Assembly (NCBI RefSeq): GCF_001953875.1
Contig: NZ_MQUR01000002.1
Coordinates: forward strand, 74,158-138,157
DNA length: 64,000 bases
Direction of reading: 5' to 3'
From: Streptomyces amritsarensis
GTDB taxonomy: Bacteria; Actinomycetota; Actinomycetes; Streptomycetales; Streptomycetaceae
The position numbers were made by a program, and so were the translations under genes. The number at the start of each line of letters is the position of its first letter. The first letter of the stretch is position 1. Shown piece after piece: positions 1-8,047 of this stretch. The notes beneath the pieces were generated by a model, which worked only from the letters and a program-made list of their open reading frames with translations, did no database searches and was not told where the DNA came from.

Positions 1-1103
1 GCGCCCCCTACATGACCGAGAACGGCCCCGACCTCACCGCCAGCGCCGCCGGCACGCACATCATCGAGCACGCCGGCCGGCTCCTGGCCCTGTGCGAAGC
101 CAATCTCCCCTTCGAACTCGACTCGGAGCTCGGCACCGTCGGCGCCTACGACTTCGACGGCAAGCTCCGCACGGCCATGACCGCCCACCCCAAGGAGGAC
201 CCGGTCACCGGCGAACTCCACTTCTTCGCGTCCTCCCCCTTCCCCCCGTACCTGACCTACCACGTCGCCGACGCCACGGGCACCCTCGTCCACACCGCCG
301 AGGTGCCCGGGGCCACCGCCTCCCTCAAGCACGACTTCGCCCTCACCCGCCGCCACGTCGTCTTCATCGAGGGCAACGTCACCTTCGACCCCGCCGAGCA
401 CTCCGGCATCCCCTACGGCTGGAGCGACGAGCAGCCGTCCCGCATCGGCGTCATGCCCCGCGGCACCGACGGGCACCACCACGTCCGCTGGTACTCCATC
501 GAGCCCGGCAACATGCTCCACGTCTCCAACGCCTATGAGGACGGCCAGGGCCGCATCGTCCTGGAAGGCCCCACCGTCGACCGCGAAGGCTTCCGCCTCT
601 CCTGGAACTGGTGGACCGGCGCCCCCGGCCGCGGCAGCGAACCCGTATCCCGGTCCTACACCCGCCGCTGGACCATCGACGTGAGCGCCGGCACCGTCGA
701 CGAACGCATCATCGACGACCTTCCCGTCGAGTTCCCCACCCTCAACGAGGACTACCTCGGCACGGAGAACCGCTACCAGTACGCCGTCGCCTTCCCCGAC
801 GAGAACGGCCTGGGCGGCTACGGCCTGGTCAAGTACGACCGCACCACCGGCGCCCGCCGCATCCACCAGGTCGGCGACGCCCGCCTCCCCGGCGAAGCCG
901 TCTACGTCCCCGCCGCCGGCGCCGCCAACGAGGACGACGGCTACCTCCTCACCGTCGTCTCCGACCTCAAGCAGGACGCCTCGCAGCTCCTCGTCCTGGA
1001 CGCGACCGGCCTCGACCGGATCGCCACCGTCCACCTCCCCCACCGGGTCACCGCCGGCCTCCACGGCTCCTGGATCCCCGACACCCCGCCCCACGCGTCC
1101 TGA
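1..1103 (+). CDS. Carotenoid oxygenase family protein, 5' end missing
   Basis: The reading frame enters from the left edge, so roughly the first quarter of a protein usually near 480 residues is outside the window; the Met at base 12 is internal. The family consists of non-haem Fe(II) dioxygenases that split alkene bonds of carotenoids, stilbenes and isoeugenol-type phenylpropenes. All four iron-binding histidines are visible; counted from the in-window Met they are H59 (TAHPKEDPVTGE), H107 (LKHDFA), H170 (LHVSNAYE) and H351 (GLHGSWIP). Because the neighbours break down plant phenolics, a lignostilbene- or isoeugenol-cleaving role is more likely than carotenoid cleavage, but this is inference from context. 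It ends 61 bases before a convergent gene, with a strong hairpin between. Confidence 0.88.
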   Translation, partial: APYMTENGPDLTASAAGTHIIEHAGRLLALCEANLPFELDSELGTVGAYDFDGKLRTAMTAHPKEDPVTGELHFFASSPFPPYLTYHVADATGTLVHTAEVPGATASLKHDFALTRRHVVFIEGNVTFDPAEHSGIPYGWSDEQPSRIGVMPRGTDGHHHVRWYSIEPGNMLHVSNAYEDGQGRIVLEGPTVDREGFRLSWNWWTGAPGRGSEPVSRSYTRRWTIDVSAGTVDERIIDDLPVEFPTLNEDYLGTENRYQYAVAFPDENGLGGYGLVKYDRTTGARRIHQVGDARLPGEAVYVPAAGAANEDDGYLLTVVSDLKQDASQLLVLDATGLDRIATVHLPHRVTAGLHGSWIPDTPPHAS

Positions 1104-1120
1104 CCCCCGCCCGCCACGCT

Positions 1121-1155
1121 CAGGGGCCGTTCCGGATCACGTGGAACGGCCCCTG
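1121..1155. terminator. Bidirectional hairpin between convergent genes
   Basis: Perfect 13-bp inverted repeat, arms 1121-1133 and 1143-1155, around a 9-base loop. It lies between the stop of the carotenoid oxygenase gene (+) and the stop of the binding-protein-like gene (-), so it can end transcripts from both sides. There is no clear T tract, as is usual for streptomycete terminators. Confidence 0.75.
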
Positions 1156-1163
1156 GCAGCACG

Positions 1164-1871
1164 TCATGCGCTGTCCCTCTCCCCCGAGGCCCGCATGCCC
1201 CTGGCACGGGCGGCCTCGGACCCCGTGTCGGAGCCGAAGAAGTCGAGGACCTCGAGAGCGAGGCCCGGCTGGGAGGCTGAGGCCAGTACGCCTCCGCCGA
1301 ATGTCGAGCTGATGGCGGTGTCACCCGGCAGCGGTCCGGCGATGACGACGCCCGGCAGGTCCATCAGCTCGCTGTGCTGCTGAAATGCCAAGTCGGCCTG
1401 GCCGGAGGACAGCAGGCTGCCGACCGGCACGCCCGGCGGGGCCTGGACAAGCCGGCCGGCGAGCGCGTCGGCGAGACCCAGTCGGCCGATCAGGTCGAGC
1501 AGGGCCGTCCCGCTCGGACCGGTGGAGTAGGCGATCTTCTTCGCGGACCGCAGAACGGCCCGCAGGTCGCAGTCCGAGTCGAGCACCGGAACCGGTGATC
1601 CCGCCGGCACGGCGGCCACGACCTGGGAGGTCCACAGCGGCCGCGCCGTGCCTGCCAGGAGGTAGCCCTCCTCCTCCAGCGCGGTCAACGCTCCGTCAGC
1701 GAGCACGAGCAGGTCGGCCTCGGCGCCCTCGCGCACCCGCCGTGCGATGTCGACCCCGCCGGCGGCCTCGAAAAGCACGGGAAACCCGTGCACGAGCCGG
1801 ACCTGCTGGGACAGCTCGGCGAGCAGGGGCCGTGTCGCCATCGAAGACAGCCCGGAGATCACTCTTTTCAC
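1164..1871 (-). CDS. ModA-like substrate-binding-domain protein without signal peptide
   Basis: 235 residues with the outline of the molybdate/sulfate-type periplasmic binding fold: an early SGLSSMATRPLLAEL segment, a central LVLADGALTALEEEG stretch and a YSTGPSG loop. There is no signal peptide, lipobox or membrane segment, so the protein should be cytosolic, unlike a transporter binding protein, and no permease or ATPase gene is next to it. The GTG start follows an AGGAGG ribosome site about five bases upstream. It is transcribed divergently from the IclR regulator of the protocatechuate genes, 75 bases apart, which ties it to that regulon. Its role is unknown: a cytosolic sensor, an enzyme on a binding-protein fold, or an orphan. 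Confidence 0.8.
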   Translation of the reverse strand: MKRVISGLSSMATRPLLAELSQQVRLVHGFPVLFEAAGGVDIARRVREGAEADLLVLADGALTALEEEGYLLAGTARPLWTSQVVAAVPAGSPVPVLDSDCDLRAVLRSAKKIAYSTGPSGTALLDLIGRLGLADALAGRLVQAPPGVPVGSLLSSGQADLAFQQHSELMDLPGVVIAGPLPGDTAISSTFGGGVLASASQPGLALEVLDFFGSDTGSEAARARGMRASGERDSA

Positions 1872-1946
1872 GTCGCCTCCTCGGTGTCCGGCAGATGGTA
1901 CGGCGCTCGTCGGAGCCGCTCAACGCGGGTCTGCGAAACTGACCGC

Positions 1947-2714
1947 GTGAGCACAACCCGGAGCACAGCGGCTGGAAAAGTCCTCGACGTCCTCGCGGCC
2001 TTCGACCGCGAGCACCCGTCGCAGACGCTGTCGCAGATCGCCCAGCGCACCGGCCTGGCCCTGAGCACCACGCACAGGGTGGTCGCCGAGCTGGCGGCGT
2101 GGGGAGCGCTGGAGCGCGGGGAGGACGGGTCGTGGCACGTCGGGTTGAGGCTCTGGGAAATCGCCTCGGGATGCCCGCGCACCCAGATCCTGCGTGATGT
2201 GGCGCTGCCTTTCATGCAGGACCTCTACGAGGCGACCCACGAGAACATCCAACTCGCGGTGCGCGAGGGCACGGAGCTGGTGTTCGTCGAGCGGATCGCC
2301 GGGCACCGCTCGGTGGAGCTGGTGACGATGGTGGGAGCCCGTTTCCCGATCGGCTCCACCGGGATGGGGCGGGTACTGCTGGCCCACGCGCCGCCGGACA
2401 TCCAGGAGGAGGTCCTCGGATCGCCGCTGCGGGCCTGGACCCCGCACACCGTCACCGATCCGAGGACTCTGCGCGCGCAGCTGGACCGTATCCGTCGGGA
2501 ACAGGTCTTCGTCAGCGATCGGCAGCTCTCGCAGAGCACCGTCGCGGTGTCCGCGCCCGTGCGGATCGGCCGGAACGGGCCTGTCAGTGCCGCTCTGGGG
2601 ATCGTGATCACGGCACGGGGGGCGAGCCGCGCGCGCGGACTGCGCGAGCCGCTCCTGAGGGCTGCGCACGGGATCTCCGATGGGCTCGGCCGGCGTACCC
2701 GCCCCACTCCCTGA
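1947..2714 (+). CDS. IclR family transcriptional regulator
   Basis: 255 residues. An N-terminal winged helix (LSQIAQRTGLALSTTHRVVAEL) is followed by the IclR effector domain, recognisable in GAF-like blocks such as FVERIAGHRSVELVT, GRVLLAHAP and VSAPVRI. The GTG at 1947 is chosen because the IclR N-terminus (STTRSTAAGKVLDVL) begins there. No ribosome site precedes it, so it may be read from a leaderless message. IclR proteins often activate aromatic-acid operons such as pobA and pca. This one sits 104 bases upstream of pobA in the same direction and divergently from the binding-protein-like gene, so it is the likely regulator of the protocatechuate 4,5-cleavage operon, probably sensing 4-hydroxybenzoate or protocatechuate. 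Confidence 0.92.
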   Translation: MSTTRSTAAGKVLDVLAAFDREHPSQTLSQIAQRTGLALSTTHRVVAELAAWGALERGEDGSWHVGLRLWEIASGCPRTQILRDVALPFMQDLYEATHENIQLAVREGTELVFVERIAGHRSVELVTMVGARFPIGSTGMGRVLLAHAPPDIQEEVLGSPLRAWTPHTVTDPRTLRAQLDRIRREQVFVSDRQLSQSTVAVSAPVRIGRNGPVSAALGIVITARGASRARGLREPLLRAAHGISDGLGRRTRPTP

Positions 2715-2773
2715 GATCCGAGCGGGCTTCCGCCTGACGGAAACGCCGGAGACCGGGTACGGCCCTGGGTGTC

Positions 2774-2797
2774 AACGTTCGACGTGCCCGGAACGTT
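2774..2797. promoter_or_regulatory. Candidate IclR operator before pobA
   Basis: Inverted repeat AACGTTC - 10 bases - GAACGTT, about 20 bases before the pobA start and just downstream of the iclR gene. Position and symmetry fit a regulator binding site; the assignment to the neighbouring IclR protein is inference. Confidence 0.4.
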
Positions 2798-2818
2798 CAC
2801 CGTTGCTCAGGAGATGCC

Positions 2819-4030
2819 ATGGCCGACGCCGTCGTCGACACCGTTGCCTCGGTTCCCGTCGCAGTCATCGGCGCCGGCCCGGCCGGCCTGATGCTCGCTC
2901 ACCGGCTGTCGCGGGCCGGAGTCGACACGATCGTGGTCGACACCCGCACCCGGCGTGAGATCGAGACGACACACCGGGCCGGCATCCTGGAGGCCGACGC
3001 GGCCCGAGACCTGGTCGAGACCGGCGTCAGTGACCGGATCCTGCGCGAGGGCCACGAACACGAGGGCACCGAGCTGCGGTTCGGCGGCCGGGCTCACCGG
3101 ATCCACTTCAAGGCGCTGGTCGGCGAGTCGGTGTGGCTCTACCCGCAGACCGACGTGTTCACCGACCTGGCCGACGCACGGGACCGCGACGGCGGCACGG
3201 TCCACTTCGGGGTGAAGGGCACCGAGGTCCTCGACATCACCACCGGCACTCCGCGGGTCCGGTACACCGCGGCCGACGGATCCCGGCACGAGGTGCGCGC
3301 GCAGTACGTGGTCGGTGCGGACGGGTCCCGCAGCATGTGCCGCAACCTGGTCCCCGAGGACCGGCGGGTGCGGTACGGCAAGGAGTACCCCTTCGCGTGG
3401 TTCGGCATCATGGCCGAGGCACCGCCGAGCGCGCCCGAGCTGGTCTACGCCCACTCCGGGCACGGCTTCGCGCTGATCAGCCAGCGGACCGAGACCGTAC
3501 AGCGGATGTACTTCCAGTGCTCACCCGGCGAGTCCGTCGACGCCTGGCCGGACGACCGCATCTGGGAGACGCTCCAGGCCCGGGTGGCCGGCGAGGACGG
3601 CTTCCGTCTCAAGGAGGGCCCCATCCTGGACAAGTCGGTGCTGCGTTTCCGCTCGTTCGTGCAGGAGCCGATGCGCTGGGGCTCGATGGTGCTCGCCGGA
3701 GACGCCGCACACACCGTGCCGCCGACCGGCGCCCGCGGACTCAATCTCGCACTGCACGACGTGAAGGTCCTGGCCGACATCCTCCTGCGGGCGCTCGGCA
3801 CCGAGGGCGAGGCCGCGCTGGAGGACTACCAGCCGCGCGCGCTGCAACGCATCTGGCGGGCGCAGAACTTCTCCCATTGGATGACCCGGCTGCTGCACAC
3901 CCCGCCCGGCGGCACCCCGTTCGACCTGCGGCGCCAACTCGGTGAACTCGACAACGTGGTGGGCACGCCCGCCGGCCGCACCTATCTCGCAGTGCAGTAC
4001 ACGGGCTGGCCCGTCGGCTCCCAGGCCTGA
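2819..4030 (+). CDS. pobA: 4-hydroxybenzoate 3-monooxygenase (FAD)
   Basis: 403 residues, the usual length for PobA. Converts 4-hydroxybenzoate to protocatechuate using NAD(P)H and O2. The FAD-binding Rossmann motif is at G18-x-G20-x-x-G23, the substrate/FAD segment R53-AGILE matches the PobA RAG(V/I)LE signature, and the second FAD motif GDAAHTVPPTGARGLNLA starts at about residue 294. ATG with AGGAG five bases upstream. It is the first gene of the + strand run ending at 9016, with the intergenic gaps after it short or nil. It feeds protocatechuate into the 4,5-cleavage enzymes directly downstream. Other aromatic-ring hydroxylases of this superfamily are possible, but motif details and context favour PobA. 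Confidence 0.92.
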   Translation: MADAVVDTVASVPVAVIGAGPAGLMLAHRLSRAGVDTIVVDTRTRREIETTHRAGILEADAARDLVETGVSDRILREGHEHEGTELRFGGRAHRIHFKALVGESVWLYPQTDVFTDLADARDRDGGTVHFGVKGTEVLDITTGTPRVRYTAADGSRHEVRAQYVVGADGSRSMCRNLVPEDRRVRYGKEYPFAWFGIMAEAPPSAPELVYAHSGHGFALISQRTETVQRMYFQCSPGESVDAWPDDRIWETLQARVAGEDGFRLKEGPILDKSVLRFRSFVQEPMRWGSMVLAGDAAHTVPPTGARGLNLALHDVKVLADILLRALGTEGEAALEDYQPRALQRIWRAQNFSHWMTRLLHTPPGGTPFDLRRQLGELDNVVGTPAGRTYLAVQYTGWPVGSQA

Positions 4031-4055
4031 CCCCGAAGACCCCAGGAGACAACGC

Positions 4056-5081
4056 ATGATCATCGACTGTCACGGTCATTTCACCACCGCGCCCGCGCAG
4101 TTGGCCCGGTGGCGTGACCGGCAGATCGCGGCGATCGGCTCCCCCGCGCACGCGCCCGATCCCGACGACCTCGTCATCACCGACGACGAACTGCGCGAGG
4201 CCATCGAGAGCAACCAGCTGCGCCTCATGGACGAGCGGGGCATCGACCTGACGCTCTTCTCCCCGCGGGCCAGTTTCATGGCCCACCACATCGGCGACTT
4301 CGAGGTCTCCGCGACGTGGGCGCGGATCTGCAACGATCTGGTCCACCGCGTCAGCACGCTCCACCCCGACCGCTTCGCGATGGGTGCCATGCTGCCGCAG
4401 TCGCCGGGCGTCGACCCGGCCACCTGCCTGCCCGAGCTGCGCCGCGCGGTCGAGGAACTCGGCGCGGTATCGGTCAACCTCAATCCCGATCCGTCGGGCG
4501 GCAAGTGGACCGCGCCGCCGCTGACCGACCGCAGCTGGTACCCGCTCTACGAGGCGATGGCCGAGTACGACGTCCCCGCGATGATCCACGTCAGCACCTC
4601 GTGCAACCCGGCCTTCCACACGACGGGTGCCCACTACCTGAACGCGGACACCACGGCGTTCATGCAGCTGGTCCAGGGGGATCTGTTCGCCGACTTCCCG
4701 TCGCTGCGGTTCGTGATCCCCCACGGCGGCGGCGCGGTGCCCTACCACTGGGGCCGGTTCCGCGGGCTGGCGATGGCGCTGGGTCGGCCGGACCCCGAGT
4801 CGCTGCTGGACAACGTCTTCTTCGACACCTGCGTGTACCACCAGCCCGGCATCGACCTGCTCACGCAGGTCGTCCCCAGCCGGTCCGTGCTGTTCGCCAG
4901 CGAGATGATCGGCGCCGTCCGCGGCGTCGACCCGCACACCGGCCACCACTTCGACGACACGAAGCGGTACGTCGAGGCCACCGCGAACCTCACCCACGGG
5001 GAACGGGCCGCCGTCTACTCCGGCAACGCCCTGCGCGTCCACCCCCGCCTCGCCGCCCGGCTCACCGCCGCCGGCCACTGA
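4056..5081 (+). CDS. ligJ: 4-oxalomesaconate hydratase, LigJ type
   Basis: 341-residue amidohydrolase-superfamily protein of the COG2159 branch. The metal site begins with H6-G-H8 (DCHGHF) and continues with conserved blocks HVSTSCNP, VIPHGGG and FASEMIGAVRG. LigJ enzymes add water to the tautomer of 4-oxalomesaconate to give 4-carboxy-4-hydroxy-2-oxoadipate. AGGAG lies seven bases before the ATG. The order pobA-ligJ-ligK-ligI-ligAB-ligC and the specific FASEMIGAVRGVDP block distinguish it from the related decarboxylases of the same superfamily. No LigU/GalD-type tautomerase, which supplies its substrate in Sphingobium, is encoded in the window. Confidence 0.9.
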   Translation: MIIDCHGHFTTAPAQLARWRDRQIAAIGSPAHAPDPDDLVITDDELREAIESNQLRLMDERGIDLTLFSPRASFMAHHIGDFEVSATWARICNDLVHRVSTLHPDRFAMGAMLPQSPGVDPATCLPELRRAVEELGAVSVNLNPDPSGGKWTAPPLTDRSWYPLYEAMAEYDVPAMIHVSTSCNPAFHTTGAHYLNADTTAFMQLVQGDLFADFPSLRFVIPHGGGAVPYHWGRFRGLAMALGRPDPESLLDNVFFDTCVYHQPGIDLLTQVVPSRSVLFASEMIGAVRGVDPHTGHHFDDTKRYVEATANLTHGERAAVYSGNALRVHPRLAARLTAAGH

Positions 5082-5097
5082 CCCAGGAGAAGGACAC

Positions 5098-5787
5098 ATG
5101 GAACACACCCGGCTCGGTGTCGTCCACACCGCGATCACCCGCGCCGACCCGAAGGACGTCGCCGCACTGTCGGCGTTCGGGGTGGCGACCATCCACGAGG
5201 CGATGGGCCGGGTGGGTCTGATGCGCCCGTACCTGCGCCCCGTCTACACCCGGGCCCGGCTCTGCGGCACGGCGGTGACCGTGCTGCTGCAGCCCGGCGA
5301 CAACTGGATGCTCCACGTCGCCGCCGAGCAGATCGAGGAGGGCGACGTGGTGGTCGCGGCCTGCACGACGCAGAGCGAGGACGGATTCTTCGGCGAACTG
5401 CTCGCCACCTCGTTCCGCGCCCGCGGCGGCCAGGGCCTGGTCATCGACGGAGGCGTGCGCGACGTGTCCGAACTGGAGGAGATGGACTTCCCGGTCTTCG
5501 CCCGTGCGGTCAGCGCCAAGGGCACCGTCAAGGCCACCCTCGGTTCGGTCAACGTGCCGGTGGTCTGTGCCAACGCCCTGGTCAGGCCGGGCGATGTCGT
5601 CGTGGCGGACCGCGACGGCGTCGTGGTGGTGCCGCGCGAGCGGGCCGCCGAGGTCGCCGAGGCGGCCGCCCGGCGTGAGGCCGGCGAGGAGAGCAAGCGG
5701 GTGCGGTTCCGCGCGGGCGAGCTCGGCCTGGACATGTACGCCATGCGCGGCCCGCTGGCCGAGCTCGGCCTGTGCTACGAGGACTGA
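5098..5787 (+). CDS. ligK: 4-carboxy-4-hydroxy-2-oxoadipate aldolase
   Basis: 229-residue RraA-fold class II aldolase. Splits 4-carboxy-4-hydroxy-2-oxoadipate to pyruvate and oxaloacetate, the last step of the protocatechuate 4,5-cleavage pathway; some family members also decarboxylate oxaloacetate. The metal/substrate loop DGGVRD is at residues 117-122, and the LigK/ProA-type segments LQPGDNWMLH and CANALVRPGDVVVADRDGVVVVP are present. These separate it from plain RraA regulators of RNase E, which lack the GDNWM block. AGGAGAAGG precedes the ATG. Seventeen bases separate it from ligJ and it abuts ligI. Confidence 0.9.
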   Translation: MEHTRLGVVHTAITRADPKDVAALSAFGVATIHEAMGRVGLMRPYLRPVYTRARLCGTAVTVLLQPGDNWMLHVAAEQIEEGDVVVAACTTQSEDGFFGELLATSFRARGGQGLVIDGGVRDVSELEEMDFPVFARAVSAKGTVKATLGSVNVPVVCANALVRPGDVVVADRDGVVVVPRERAAEVAEAAARREAGEESKRVRFRAGELGLDMYAMRGPLAELGLCYED

Positions 5788-5789
5788 CG

Positions 5790-6710
5790 ATGACGACGAG
5801 CTTCGAGAAGACCCCCGGCTGGCTGGACTGGTACGCAGGCCCCAGCCGGCCGCGGTTCCAGATGCCCGAGGGGGCCGTCGACGCGCACTGCCACGTGTTC
5901 GGCCCGAAAGACGCGTTTCCCTTCGCGCCCGAACGGAAGTACACCCCGTGCGACGCGTCCAAGGACCAGCTCTTCGAGCTGCGCGACCACCTGGGCTTCA
6001 CCCGCAACGTCGTGGTGCAGGCGACCTGTCACGGCGCCGACAACAGCGCCATGGCTGATGCGCTGCGGTCCTCGGGGGGACTGGCCCGGGGCGTGGCGAC
6101 ACTGCGGCCGGACGTCTCCGACGCCGAGCTGCGGGAGCTGCACGAGGCCGGGGTGCGCGGTGTGCGGTTCAACTTCGTCAAGCGGCTCGTCGACGCGGCG
6201 CCGCGGCAGGACCTGCGGGACATCGCCGAGCGGATCGCCCCCTACGGGTGGCACGTCGTCGTCTACTTCGAGGCGGCCGACCTCGTCGGCCTGCGCGACT
6301 TCCTGCTGTCGATACCGGTTCCGCTCGTCATCGACCACATGGGTCGGCCCGATGTCACCAAGGACCCGTACGGCCCGGAATTCGGGGCGTTCCTGGACTT
6401 CGTGCGGGCCAGGCCGGACATCTGGTGCAAGGTGACCTGCCCGGAGCGGCTGTCCGTGAGCGGCCCGCCGGCCCTCGACGGCGAGCAGTCGGCGTACCGC
6501 GACGTCGTCCCGTTCGCCCGCCGCGTGGTCGAGGAGTTCCCCGACCGGGTGCTGTGGGGCACGGACTGGCCGCACCCGAACCTCGCCACCCACATGCCCG
6601 ACGACGGTCTGCTCGTCGACTTCATCCCGGGCATCGCGCCGACGCCGGAGCTGCGGCAGCGGCTCCTCGTCGACAACCCGATGCGCCTGTACTGGCCGGA
6701 AGCCGGCTGA
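5790..6710 (+). CDS. ligI: 2-pyrone-4,6-dicarboxylate lactonase
   Basis: 306 residues, amidohydrolase fold. Opens 2-pyrone-4,6-dicarboxylate to 4-oxalomesaconate. Visible residues are H33-C-H35 in VDAHCHVFGP, the IDHMGRPD block and the catalytic aspartate in GTDWPHPN; LigI acts without a metal although it keeps the superfamily histidines. The ATG at 5790, two bases after the ligK stop, fits the LigI start better than an in-frame ATG inside ligK at 5772. Tight spacing indicates translation coupled to ligK. Confidence 0.92.
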   Translation: MTTSFEKTPGWLDWYAGPSRPRFQMPEGAVDAHCHVFGPKDAFPFAPERKYTPCDASKDQLFELRDHLGFTRNVVVQATCHGADNSAMADALRSSGGLARGVATLRPDVSDAELRELHEAGVRGVRFNFVKRLVDAAPRQDLRDIAERIAPYGWHVVVYFEAADLVGLRDFLLSIPVPLVIDHMGRPDVTKDPYGPEFGAFLDFVRARPDIWCKVTCPERLSVSGPPALDGEQSAYRDVVPFARRVVEEFPDRVLWGTDWPHPNLATHMPDDGLLVDFIPGIAPTPELRQRLLVDNPMRLYWPEAG

Positions 6711-6735
6711 CCCGTCTCACGATCGGAGCCCGACC

Positions 6736-8046
6736 TTGTCACTGGACAAGACCTACAAACTGGTGCCGGGGACCACCGTCTTCGACGCCGAGCAGTCCGC
6801 CAGGGGCTACCACCTCAACCAGTTCTGCATGTCGCTGATGACGGCGGAGAACCGCGAGAGCTACCTCGCCGACGAGCGCGCCTACCTGGACGCGTGGCCG
6901 CTGCGGGAGGAGCAGAAGCAGGCGCTGCTCGACCGCGACCTCAACGCCGCGATGGACGAGGGCGGCAACATCTACTTCCTCGCCAAGTGGGGCGCGACGC
7001 TGGGGCTCTCGTTCCAGCAGATGGCCGGTTCGATGACCGGTATGACCGAGGAGGAGTACCGCGCAATGATGGTCGGCGGCGGCCGCTCCGTCGAGGGCAA
7101 CCGCATCGATCACGCCGTCCTGGAGGCGGCGCACGCCGATCCGGCGCCCCCGGCGGAGCACGCCGTGATCACCGGTGCGGTCTTCACCTCGCACGTGCCG
7201 GCGATCGGCGCGGCGATGGACCACGACAAGACCCGTGAGCCCTACTGGCAGCCGCTCTTCGAGGGGTACGAGTTCTCCAGGAGGTGGGAGCAGGAGAACC
7301 TCCCGGACGTGATCTTCCTGGTCTACAACGACCACGCGTCGGCCTTCGACCTGTCCTTGATCCCGACGTTCGTGCTCGGCACCGGCGCGGCCTACGCCAC
7401 CGCCGACGAGGGGTACGGCCCCCGCCCGGTCCCCGGCATCGAGGGCGACCCCGACCTGGCCGCTCACATCGCGCACTCGCTGATCAGGGACGACTTCGAC
7501 CTCACGCTCGCCAACGAGATGACCGTCGACCACGGCCTGACCGTCCCGCTGTCGCTGATGTTCGGAAACGTCGAGAAGTGGCCGTGCAAGGTGATCCCGT
7601 TCCACGTCAACGTGGTGCAGTATCCGGTGCCCTCGGGCGCCCGGTGCTTCAAGCTCGGCCAGGCACTGCGGAAGGCGATCGAGTCGTACGACAGGCCGCT
7701 GAAGGTCCAGGTGTGGGGCACCGGCGGCATGAGCCACCAGTTGCAGGGCCCGCGCGCCGGTCTGATCAACCGCGAATGGGACCAGGCCTTCCTCGACCGG
7801 CTGGTCGGGGATCCGCACGGACTGTCGCAGGTGCCGCACCTGGAGTACGTCGACGAAGCCGGCTCGGAAGGCATCGAGCTGGTCATGTGGTTGATAGCCC
7901 GCGGGGCGATGAGCGACGTCGACGGGTTCGGACGGGTCGAGGTCAAGCACCGCTTCTACCACGTGCCGGCGTCCAACACCGCCGTCGGCCACCTGATACT
8001 CGAAAACCACCCCCGGGCCCAGGAGCCCGCCGAAGGAGTCAACTGA
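6736..8046 (+). CDS. ligAB: Protocatechuate 4,5-dioxygenase, fused alpha and beta subunits
   Basis: 436 residues. Residues 1 to about 120 match the small LigA (alpha) subunit (HLNQFCMSLM, AMDEGGNIYFLAKWGA) and residues about 140-436 match the catalytic LigB (beta) subunit, an extradiol dioxygenase of the LigB fold. H153 in FTSHVPAIG and the histidine in VYNDHASAFDLSLIPTF are the expected iron ligands. Cleaves protocatechuate between C4 and C5 to 4-carboxy-2-hydroxymuconate semialdehyde. In Sphingobium the subunits are separate genes; here they are one chain, as recalled for some actinobacterial enzymes. Translation starts at TTG 6736, preceded by CGGAG. Two bases separate it from ligC. Confidence 0.93.
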   Translation: MSLDKTYKLVPGTTVFDAEQSARGYHLNQFCMSLMTAENRESYLADERAYLDAWPLREEQKQALLDRDLNAAMDEGGNIYFLAKWGATLGLSFQQMAGSMTGMTEEEYRAMMVGGGRSVEGNRIDHAVLEAAHADPAPPAEHAVITGAVFTSHVPAIGAAMDHDKTREPYWQPLFEGYEFSRRWEQENLPDVIFLVYNDHASAFDLSLIPTFVLGTGAAYATADEGYGPRPVPGIEGDPDLAAHIAHSLIRDDFDLTLANEMTVDHGLTVPLSLMFGNVEKWPCKVIPFHVNVVQYPVPSGARCFKLGQALRKAIESYDRPLKVQVWGTGGMSHQLQGPRAGLINREWDQAFLDRLVGDPHGLSQVPHLEYVDEAGSEGIELVMWLIARGAMSDVDGFGRVEVKHRFYHVPASNTAVGHLILENHPRAQEPAEGVN

Positions 8047-8047
8047 C

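Noticed and set aside
1788-1946. Upstream extension of the IclR protein
   Set aside because: The added 53 residues lie antisense to the divergent gene and are unlike any IclR N-terminus; GTG 1947 is the natural start.
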